Source: Mortierella sp. BCC40632
Taxonomy: Eukaryota > Mortierellomycota > Mortierellomycetes > Mortierellales > Mortierellaceae
Direction of reading: 5' to 3'
DNA: 64,000 bases
NCBI GenBank assembly: GCA_011634665.1
Contig: WAEK01000009.1
Coordinates: 1,665,501 to 1,729,500, forward strand
Shown: piece by piece, positions 50,522 to 59,571 of the stretch
How positions within the stretch are numbered: position 1 is the first letter of the stretch
Layout of the letters: each line of letters starts with the position of its first letter
The notes under the pieces: generated by a model
The model's input: only the letters and a program-made list of their open reading frames with translations
The model's database searches: none
What the model was told of the DNA's origin: nothing
Position numbers and translations under genes: made by a program

Positions 50522-51915
50522 TGTGCTGTAGCTCCTTGCTCCAAAGACACACGGGGGATGCTCAAAGGAGAGGAAGGCAAAGGGACGGTGTCATGTAGCA
50601 ACTACGATATCGGAAGATAGTGAAATAAAAGACACCGAGCAAGCTTCCTTGCTCGGGGATGCCCCTTCTTTGTATTTCGTCTGCCTGCCGTCTTTGAAGA
50701 GTAAGTTACTCCCTCCCCTTGTTGAGCGACCCTTACCCAACGACAGACATGCGACATCCACCCTAAGTCATATGGACTTTGCGCTGCCGACCGCTCGTTC
50801 CATGCCATCGAAGTGCTCCTGGCGACCCGTCTGCAACGCGACGTTTATCGACCTTCTCCCCTCCTTGGACCATTGCAAGAATACTTCAACGATCGTGGGA
50901 TCAAGAAGCTAAGACTCGCACGAGGAGGATCAAGAGACATCCGCGTGGCTTCTGGCCATTGCTATCCCATCCTTTCTTTCCCTTTCTTTTTCTTTTTTTT
51001 TCTTTCTTGATCGAGCTGTTTATTCCTCGGGTGGACAGCTACCAGTGCCAGCTTGATTGACTCGAACCCATTTGTGCCATCCCCATCCTTTCAGAATAGC
51101 ATCTTGATCACTTTCTTCGGTCCTGTCCCATTGTTGTTCTTCTGGAAAATTCCTGTGAAAACGAGATATATCGACAAAAGGTTGGTCTTTGTCTTTGGAC
51201 TCTGGCACGACACCAACTCTTTTTGTCTGAATCTCATTTTTGCCTTATTCACACAGTGTAAATTTGCCTACTTCGGACTTAGCATAATTTTCCTCAGCCC
51301 GATCGGTTTTCTTCCCACTTTGGTTCTTGTTCTCCTGAGATTGCTCTAGGACATTGCCATTCCCATTTCTGTACGTATTCTCCCTTCGTCGTTATGAGAG
51401 TTGAATGTAGATTTGTAGAAGATAGACTGACCGTAGACCCATTTGATCCTATTTCCCCAGCGGCCTGTTTGTGATTCCTACAGGGCAACGGTCATCTGGT
51501 CGAGGGCCAATGAATGAGAGTCATAGGATTGCTCAGGTGGGAACAACAGCCAGGAAGGAAGGAAAGAATGAAGGGGGATCGGAACGAGAAGAGTCTTACA
51601 TCAGAAGCGCCATGCTACCAACGGGTCGCAAGGAGCTCTTCAATGGCATGAAACGAGCGGAAGGCAGCACAAAGCTAAATCAAGCTTCTACAAAAGAAAG
51701 GGGAAGGGTGGACGCATCTTACTTTCAAAGTCAACAAGGAACAAAAACAAAAGGAAGAAACGACCAGGAGCAAACAAGAGCCTGCTCCAGTATTTATTCA
51801 TCTACGATCTATTGAGGGGCATGCAGACCAGATGGCTCCGCAGCCCCAAGTTGTCCACCTCTTGGAAAGGGCTAAAATCGTAACTACTGCGACCAGTGTC
51901 AGTTACTACACGACA
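50522..51915 (-). mobile_element. R element R4, split by Q2
   Basis: Two parts, 50522-50588 and 51488-51915, reverse orientation. Outer flanks CCGC (left) and GCGT (right) do not match; CCGC matches the left flank of R5 and GCGT the right flank of R5, each as reverse complement. Confidence 0.88.
50589..51487 (+). mobile_element. Q element Q2 (about 900 bp)
   Basis: TGTCATGTAGCAACTACG to GATTCCTACAGGGCA, inserted in R4 with a perfect 4-bp duplication ACGG (50585-50588, 51488-51491). No convincing gene. Confidence 0.88.
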
Positions 51916-52596
51916 GCGTCATTCCACTGAGTGAGGAGGGCGATCCTTTGGAAGTTCGTGGTGTAGTCGAGGCAGGAACCGACTTGCTTCAAGGCACGGA
52001 GTTGGGCCTCGGCGGTGACTTCCGCGTTGACCAAACCGAACATCTTGAGGAGGTGATCGGAAAACACTTGATAGTTCGTGACGAGGGTGTTGCGTTTGGC
52101 GAGGGGGATATTAAACTGGGGGATGTAGGGCTCCATGTATTTGAAGGGAGTCCCTTCAAGGTACGAAATGGCGAAACCGATTTTACTGCTGTCGTCGGGG
52201 AAGGAGGCGGGATTGGCGTTGATGTACAGGGCAAGGTGGGAAAGGAAGGTCCTGCAGTCGTCTCTTTTGCCAGAGAACTTGGAAGGCTCAGCGACCTTGG
52301 ATTTGCTGGGGCGGGATTCGAGGGCGGGCAGGGTAGTCAGGGCAGGGAGGGAGGACTTGAGGACGAACTTGTCTTCGCAATCCTCTCGCAGAGTTGCGAG
52401 ATCTCTGGCTAGGTTCTTGATGCTCGTGTCAACGTCATTGGAATTTCTTTCGAGAACTTTTTCAACGGTGTCGTGGACTTGTCCTTTGACACGGACGTCC
52501 AAAGAGCTGGTAAGACTGGTCAGGCTTTGTTCGATGAACTGGATTCGGGTGGGGATGGCTTGGAGGAACTGGAGTTGGGCATCGGTGAGGCAGCGG
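51916..52596 (-). pseudogene. Ty3-V Gag, inverted capsid segment
   Basis: Minus strand: CLTDAQLQFLQAIPTRIQ, SLDVRVKGQVHDTVEKVLER, PSKFSGKRDDCRTFLSHLAL, ISYLEGTPFKYMEPYIPQ, LLTQWNDA. An open frame of about 225 codons whose natural start is at 50444 and whose natural continuation begins at 53595, both on the plus strand. Confidence 0.87.
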
Positions 52597-53590
52597 TGTC
52601 GTGTAGTAACTGACACTGGTCGCAGTAGTTACGATTTTAGCCCTTTCCAAGAGGTGGACAACTTGGGGCTGCGGAGCCATCTGGTCTGCATGCCCCTCAA
52701 TAGATCGTAGATGAATAAATACTGGAGCAGGCTCTTGTTTGCTCCTGGTCGTTTCTTCCTTTTGTTTTCGTTCCCTGTTGACTTTGAAAGTAAGATGCGT
52801 CCACCCTTCCCCTTTCTTTTGTAGAAGCTTGATTTAGCTTTGTGCTGCCTTCCGCTCGTTTCATGCCATTGAAGAGCTCCTGGCGACCCGTTGGTAGCAT
52901 GACGCTTCTGATGTAAGACTCTTCTCGTTCCGATCCCCCCCCCCCTTCATTCTTTCCTTCCTTCCTGGCTGTTGTTCCCACCTGAGCAATCCTATGACTC
53001 TCATTCATTGGCCCTCGACCAGATGACCGTTGTCGTGTAGTAACTGACACTGGTCGCAGTAGCTACGATTTTAGCCCTTTCCAAGAGGTGGACAACTTGG
53101 GGCTGCGGAGCCATCTGGTCTGCATGCCCCTCAATAGATAGTAGATGAATAAATACTTGAGCAGGCTCTTGTTTGCTCCTGGTCGTTTCTTTCCTTTTGT
53201 TTTGTTCCTTGTTGACTTTGAAAGTAAGATGCGTCCACCCCTCCCCCCTTTTTTGTAGAAGCTTGATTTAGCTTTTGTGCTGCCTTCCGCTCGTTTCATG
53301 CCATTGAAGAGCTCCTGGCGACCCGTTGGTAGCATGGCGCTTTTGATGTAAGATTCTTTCTCGTTTCGTCCCCCCTTCATTCTTTCCTTCCTTCCTGGCT
53401 GTTGTTCCCACCTGAGCAATCCTATGACTCTCATTCATTGGCCCTCGACCAGATGACCGTCTCTTTGCCTTCCTCTCCTTTGAGCATCCCCCGTGTGTCT
53501 TTGGAGCAAGGAGCTACAGCACACCGTCCCTTTGCCTTCCTCTCCTTTGAGCATCCCCCGTGTGTCTTTGGAGCAAGGAGCTACAGCACA
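52597..53590 (+). mobile_element. R element R5, split by R6
   Basis: Parts 52597-53030 and 53528-53590, forward. Flanks GCGG (left) and ACGC (right). Opposite in orientation to R4; together they bound the inverted gag segment. Confidence 0.88.
53031..53523 (+). mobile_element. R element R6, nested in R5
   Basis: 493 bp, forward, perfect 4-bp duplication CCGT (53027-53030, 53524-53527). Confidence 0.9.
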
Positions 53591-53594
53591 ACGC

Positions 53595-54078
53595 GGCCCT
53601 TATCTCCCAATATACTATCGGTCTGAAGGACTCCGTCATGGATGTCCTCAGTACCGAGACCCTCGCCACTGATTTTGAGACACTCTCCACCCGAGCCATC
53701 GAGATCGATAACCTGCAGTTTGCCCGTGCCATGACCAAAAAGAACCGTAACCCCCTCCCCCAGACATTTTTCCAACCTCCGCCCCCAACAACAGACCGCC
53801 CCGAGACAATCCTCCTTCCCCCGACCTGCCCTCACTCCTGCCCCTGCCCCTGTTCCTGCCCCTGCCCACGCCCCCGAACCAATGGACCTCTCCCAAGCCC
53901 CCACCGCCTGACCGATGCCGAGAAAGCCCGCCGCCACAAGGAAAAACTCTGTCTGTACTGCGGGGAGCCCAACCATTTTGCATCTGAATGCCCAGCTAAG
54001 AAGAAAAACATGCGTACCCTGAACAACATTGATGACCCCTCCACTTTTGTCCTTGACTTGGGAAAAGACGAGGCCTAA
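53595..54078 (+). pseudogene. Ty3-V Gag, C-terminal part
   Basis: ALISQYTIGLKDSVMDVLST, TEIDN-like IEIDNLQFARAM, a Pro/Cys-rich linker and the CCHC knuckle CLYCGEPNHFASEC (53953-53994), ending at TAA 54076-54078. Confidence 0.85.
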
Positions 54079-54129
54079 TAAAGAGCGGAGGCGCTTTATT
54101 AGGCACCATAACCAAACTCCCTCCTACCA

Positions 54130-55062
54130 TGATGCTGCGACCCCCTCCCGAAACAATCAATTCCCCTATCACCATTCCTATCACCTTGTTCGCTCATGGT
54201 GCCGCGCTCCCGACCTATGCAATGATAGACTCGGGGGTAGTGTTTCCCATGAGTCGAGTTGAGTTGAGTTGGAGGTTCGACTCAACTCAACTCATGCACA
54301 CATGAGTTGGGAAAAATCTGAACTCAACTCAACTCATGAGTCGAAAAGTTTGAACTCAACTCAACTCAACTCAACTCATGAGTTGAAAAGTTGAACTCAT
54401 CTCAACCCAGGGCATCTACGCCCTGTAAGCGAGTCGACTCACTCTAACTCAACTCAACTCAACTCAACTCATGAGTTCATGAGTCGAAAAAAGCTTCGAC
54501 TCAACTCAACTCATGTTACACGAGTCGGGAGAAAGTTTGAACTCAACTCAACTCATGAGTTGAGTTGAGTTGAGTCCGTGAGTTGGTGAGTTGAGTTGAA
54601 GAACACTACTCGGGGGCTAGCATCTCCTTCATGCACTACGACGTTGCCAAACTCCACGACCTCCCCATTGTCCCCGACCACCTTGATGTTGCACTTGCTG
54701 ATGGTACAATCCACCCCTCGAAACACGCCACCCGTCTCGTCATGCAGTGCAACCCCCAACATTTTGAGATACACAAATTCCATGTGATGCCCCTCGGAAA
54801 CTACCCCATCATTTTGGATATGGATTGGCTACAAAAGCAAAACCCGAACATCGATTGGGAATGGGGTTCTCTCGATCTCCCCCGCACCTCCTCACACCGA
54901 CTCGAAGAACTTTCCCCCCTTCGCCCCACTCGTCATCCCTACCCCTCCGCAACCAACAGCTACCCCAAAGATATCTCTCTCCAACATCTCCCTCGTCTCA
55001 CCACGACAGCTCTCCCACCACATGAAGCAACACCCCAACGAAGTCTATGTCATGGATGTTAG
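54130..55062 (+). pseudogene. Ty3-V protease, interrupted by MITE-E
   Basis: LRPPPETINSPITIPI, TYAMIDSG, then MITE-E, then ASISFMHYDVAKLHDLPIVP, FEIHKFHVMPLGNYPIILDM and WLQKQNPNIDWEWGSL. The active-site D-S-G is cut immediately after Gly. This region precedes RT with a frame change near 55040. Confidence 0.87.
54238..54608 (+). mobile_element. GAGTT-rich MITE copy E
   Basis: 371 bp, same orientation as A, perfect 8-bp duplication CTCGGGGG (54230-54237, 54609-54616). Confidence 0.95.
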
Positions 55063-56463
55063 CCAAGTTGAACAACTCGCAACAGCCATCCCTGCCACTA
55101 CCCCTGACACCCCAACACTCCCCGACAAATATGCGGAGTACGCCTCCGTCTTCTCCAAGCAATCCGCAGACCAACTCCCCCCTCATCGCCCCTACGACCA
55201 TTCCATCAACCTCCGAGAAGATGCATCAATTCCTTTCGGCCCAGTCTACAACCTGTCCCAAGGCGAGCTGAAGGAACTCCATGAATACATCAAAGAGAAC
55301 CTCGCCAAAGGATTCATCCGGCGTTCCGAGTCCCCAGCAGGAGCTCCAATCCTTTTTGTCAAGAAAAAGGATGGCTCCCTCCGCCTCTGTGTCGACTACC
55401 GCGCACTCAACAAAGCCACCATCCCCAACAAATGCCCTCTCCCACTCATCGCCGAGACCTTTGACCAGCTCGGAAAGGCCAAGCGCTTCACCAAACTCGA
55501 CATGCGCGGAGCCTACAACCTTCTTCGAATAGCCCAGGGTGACGAATGGAAGACGGCCTTCCGTTGTCGCTACGGCCACTTCGAGTACCAAGTCATGCCG
55601 TTCGGCCTCATGAACGCCCCCGGAACCTTCCAGGCCTTTGTCAACGATGTCCTGCGCGAATATCTTGATGTGTTTGTCGTTGTGTATCTCGACGATATCT
55701 TGGTATTCTCCGAAGACCCCGACATGCACGACGAACACGTAAGAAAAGTCCTTGAAAAATTGAGAGAAGCACAATTGAGTTTGAAACTGGAAAAATGCGA
55801 GTTCGATTGTACTTCCGTCGCCTTCCTGGGTTTTGTGATTAGCCCCGAAGGTATCTCCATGGACCCTAGCAAAGTCGCCGCCATCCGCGATTGGAAGACT
55901 CCCCAGTCAGCACATGATATCCAGATCTTTCTGGGCCTTGCCAACTTCTACCGCTGTTTTGTCGAGAACTATTCCAAAATTGCCACCCCTTTGACCAGCT
56001 TGCTCAAAAAGGATGCCAAGTTCATCTGGGCGCTCGCGGAGCAGTGCGCTTTCGAGGAGCTCAAGGCGCGCCTCTGCTCCGAATCAATCCTGAAACACTT
56101 TGACCCGAAAAAACCCTGCGTCATCGAACCCGATGCCTCCGATTATGCCATTGGAAGCGTCTGCAGTCAGCCTGACGAGCAAGGACGATTGCACCCTATT
56201 GCCTACTACTCCAGAAAACTCCTGCCTGCCGAGATGAACTACCAAGTATATGATAAGGAACTCCTCGCTATCGTCTGTGCTTTCAAGCATTGGCGCCACT
56301 ACCTTGAATTCTCTGAACACATCACTATCGTTCTTACTGACCACCGCAACCTTGAGTACTTTACCACCACCCGAAACCTTAGCCGCCGCCAAGTCCGATG
56401 GTCTGAGATTCTCTCGGACTTCAATTTTGAGATCCGATACCGCCCGGGGTCTCAAAATGGCGC
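55022..56463 (+). CDS. Ty3-V RT and RNase H
   Basis: Uninterrupted frame of about 480 codons. [117 protein letters not shown]. RNase H: VIEPDASDYAIGSVCSQ (Pro where others have Thr), VYDKELLAIVCAFKHWRHYL, VLTDHRNLEYFTTT. It resembles the Tf1/sushi-type branch more than A, X or Y. Cut by R7 after RYRPGSQNG; GGC-GCG-GCC continues at 56961. Confidence 0.92.
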
Positions 56464-56960
56464 TGTCGTGTAGTAACTGACACTGGTCGCAGTAGCTACG
56501 ATTTTAGCCCTTTCCAAGAGGTGGACAACTTGGGGCTGCGGAGCCATCTGGTCTGCATGCCCCTCAATAGATAGTAGATGAATAAATACTTGAGCAGGCT
56601 CTTGTTTGCTCCTGGTCGTTTCTTCCTTTTGTTTTTGTTCCTTGTTGACTTTGAAAGTAAGATGCGTCCACCCTTCCCCCTTCTTTTGTAGAAGCTTGAT
56701 TTAGCTTTGTGCTGCCTTCCGCTCGTTTCATGCCATTGAAGAGCTCCTTGCGACCCGTTGGCAGCATGGCGCTTCTGATGTAAGACTCTTCTCGTTCCGA
56801 TCCCCCCTCTTCATTCTTTTTCCTTCCTTCCTGGCTGTTGTTCCCACCTGAGCAATCCTATGACTCTCATTCATTGGCCCTCGACCAGATGACCGTCCCT
56901 TTTGCCTTCCTCTCCTTTGAGCATCCCCCGTGTGTCTTTGGAGCAAGGATCTACAGCACA
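56464..56960 (+). mobile_element. R element R7
   Basis: 497 bp, forward, perfect 4-bp duplication GCGC (56460-56463, 56961-56964), interrupting the conserved ADALSR stretch of V. Confidence 0.93.
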
Positions 56961-56964
56961 GCGC

Positions 56965-57416
56965 GGCCGATGCCTTGTCTCGGAAAGACAAGCCAGAAGG
57001 GGGGGGTAACTCCTCCAAAACTTCCATGACCCTGCTCCCACCCATTACCTCCCTCGCCGCACTCCGAAGCCTCCCACTCGCCCCTGAATCCAGCACTATT
57101 CTCGAATCAATCAAAGCTCATCTCCCCTCCGACCCCCACTTCGCTCCTTTTCTCTCCAAACACAGCCCTCCCAACCAACATCCCTCGCCCTATACCATTC
57201 AAGACAACCTGCTCCTATTCGAAGGCCTCGTCTGCGTCCCTGACATTCCCACCATCAAGAAAGCCATCCTGACCGAATGTCACGACTCCTTGACCACAGG
57301 CCATTTCGGCATTGCAAAGACATTCGACCTGGTAGCAAGAACATTCCACTGGCCAGGCCTCCGAAAGTACGTCAAGGACTATGTAGGCGGATGCGATATC
57401 TGCCAGCGTAGTGCGG
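56965..57416 (+). pseudogene. Ty3-V integrase N-terminal finger
   Basis: ADALSRKDKPEGG, a linker, then ILTECHDSLTTGHFGIAKTF, RTFHWPGLRKYVKDYVGGCD, ICQRS, the HHCC zinc-binding domain. It ends at the W LTR before the DDE core. Confidence 0.87.
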
Positions 57417-57427
57417 TGTAGTAAATA

Positions 57428-59050
57428 AAGTGAATCCATAGATCGATCAATGATTTTTTTAGAAATGCATTCTGGCAGATTGCTCATTCGTCTATGATGC
57501 ATCCCAACTGGAGACCACCGTGGGAAAATAAGTCAGCCACTTATCTATGTCCTGCTTCAGTTGCACAGACCTGCAGTAGGGAAGACTTGATGTATTTTTT
57601 TTTTTTTTTTTTTGTTTCACTTGTCACATTGAGCCATCACTGGATTCATGGATCCTCATCGGATGATTGCTTCTCCATGGAGGGTCAGTATTTAGTGTGT
57701 CCTCCTTTGCTACGTAGCACAGCCTCAATGCGCCGAGGCATGCTCTCATACAATTTATGGATCAACTCTGGCGAGAGTTTTACCCATTCGTCTTGGACTC
57801 GTTCCCAGAGCTCATTCAAGTCATTCGGCTCATTGTCGTACTGATTGAGGCGACGCTTGAGGATACTCCAGACGTGTTCAATGATGTTGAGGTCCGGGGA
57901 TTTCGCTGGCCACTTCACAACTCTAAACTCCTGTTCTGCAAACCATCTCTTTACTATGTTTGCCATGTGCACTTTGGAGTTGTCCTGTTGGAAGATGGAG
58001 TCTGCTGGGTCCATGCCGGCCCATTCGAATGAGCTGGTAACATAATCCTGGAGAACCTGGAGGTACATTTCCGAATTCATTCCTTCTTCGATCCAGCAGA
58101 GGTCGCCTGGGGAATTGTAAGTGATGCATCCCCAGATCATCATCTTGCCTCCGCCACCTTGTGGAGTTCGACGGACCTGCTGACGCGAAAGCTTCCTGTG
58201 TTCAAGGTCGCTGTAGTAGAACTGTCTGCCAAATGTTCCCCACGCGGCTGATCATGCTCTCATCGGAGAACATTACTTTCTTCCATTCTTCGACAGTCCA
58301 GTCTTTGTGCGCTTTTGCAAATTCATACCTCTCGTGAATGTGATTGGGGAAGAGATCAGGTCGTTTCTGCTTGACAGATGCTTTGATGCCTCTCTTACGT
58401 AGATTGGTCCGCACAGTCTCAATCTGGACATGCACTCCATCTCGCTCCTGAATGAACCGCTGAGCTTGACGAAGTGTTTCCATTTTGCCAGTTTTGAAAT
58501 TGCGGGCAACAAGGACCATCGTTCTCTCTGGAATCTTACATTGAGGACCTGGTTTTGATGGAGGAACGTTTTCTTGAATACCTTTACGAATGTTGACAGC
58601 GGTCCCAATGGAGACAACAAGGGCACTTGCCACTTGTCTAACTGATTTCCCTTGCATCAGCAGATCTTTGACCGATTCCTTTTTCTCAGGAGAGAGGTGC
58701 TTTGGGGGCCTTCGAGTTCGCTCCAATGGCTGCTGCATTGTGGTTCAAAAGACTGGGAGAGAAGAATATTCAAGCTGGGTGAATGATTGGTTAGGGGAAA
58801 AAAAGACATGCAATAGAGAGATGTCTCAGCCTTTCTACTTTTCCAGCGTTTGATCAATGTGACTTCTCTGCTACATCAGGTAAACTATTGATGTATAGCT
58901 CTACTAAAGGAGATGGAGAGCAATCAGTTTAAAGTTGAAGGATCACCCATTCTCCCATGAGAGTTCCCCATTGGAATGCATCATAGACGAATGAGCAATC
59001 TGCCAGAATGCATTTCTAAAAAAATCATTGATCGATCTATGGATTCACTT
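57428..59050 (-). mobile_element. Tc1/mariner element Tc1-4, 75-bp inverted repeats
   Basis: 1623 bp; its ends are perfect inverted repeats over 75 bp (from AAGTGAATCCATAGATCGAT) with TA duplications at 57426-57427 and 59051-59052. The W LTR at 13783 provides the empty site (gtagtaaaTAcatttacg). Confidence 0.96.
57685..58738 (-). pseudogene. Tc1-4 transposase
   Basis: DD34E transposase in two frames. N-terminal part (58738-58202): LSPEKKESVKDLLMQGKS, helix-turn-helix VRQVASALVVSIGTAVNI, and MFSDESMISRVG. C-terminal part (58143-57685): MIWGCITYNSPGDLCWIEEG, FQQDNSKVHMANI and KSPDLNIIEHVWSILKRRL, with all three catalytic residues and 34 residues between the last two. One frameshift near 58236. 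It ends RSKGGHTKY, very like Tc1-3. Confidence 0.92.
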
Positions 59051-59378
59051 TACATTTACGCATCTTCCGGTAGGAGTTTTGGGGCCGATATAAAAGGCCC
59101 CATCCCCCTTCTCAATAAAAGATCAGCTTCTTTCTTCCACATAAAAAAACTTTGCACTTCGCTTACTGCGTGCTATTTTTCAAGGTACCTACAAGTCTCC
59201 AGAACTTATACAGGACCCATGCTTCACCCTCCAACCCTTTCATACTAAGACCTCCTCCTGCACTTGTCCCGAACAGATCTACTAGTATTCCTCCTCGATT
59301 CCTCACCATCGTGACGGCAGGAGGTAATCATATAGATTGAAGTAACGACAGCAATTGGTACGTATGAGACTCGGTTGG

Positions 59379-59561
59379 TGCAACAGTCAGAGGCCAGGGA
59401 GTCTTTGGTTTGGGCAGTTTATTGCTAAAGATTAAAGTAATGAGAAAGCTAACTATTTATACAAGTGGTTTGGTGGCAAATGGAAGGGGGCGCGGCAGTG
59501 GTGGCAACTGGACAGTCACAAATAGTGGCAAAGGGCGCAGCTTGAAGAGGACACTGTCGCA
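59379..59561 (-). repeat. Y2 3' LTR (183 bp)
   Basis: TGCAACAGTC...CTGTCGCA, same length as the Y1 LTR; a polypurine tract (aaaaggggaagg on the minus strand) precedes it. Confidence 0.9.
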
Positions 59562-59571
59562 CCTTCCCCTT

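Larger units (their letters stand above)
50168..57416 (+). mobile_element. Ty3-V retroelement with six later insertions and one inversion
   Basis: 5' LTR, primer site, gag, protease, RT, RNase H and integrase finger on the plus strand. Inserted in it are R4 (with Q2 nested), R5 (with R6 nested), MITE-E and R7. The gag segment between R4 and R5 is inverted. It is cut at 57416 by the second W LTR. Confidence 0.88.
57417..59353 (+). repeat. Ty3-W LTR, second copy, split by Tc1-4
   Basis: 57417-57427 and 59053-59353 together match 13783-14093, followed by the same primer site (59356-59373). At 59379 the Y2 LTR begins, so only LTR and primer site of this W copy remain here. Confidence 0.88.

Noticed and set aside
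51948..52710. Plus-strand ORFs of 154 and 191 aa over the inverted gag segment
   Set aside because: Antisense shadows of the Ty3-V gag frame, which has clear Gag features on the minus strand.
55226..55774. Minus-strand 182-aa ORF within Ty3-V RT
   Set aside because: Antisense shadow of the RT frame.
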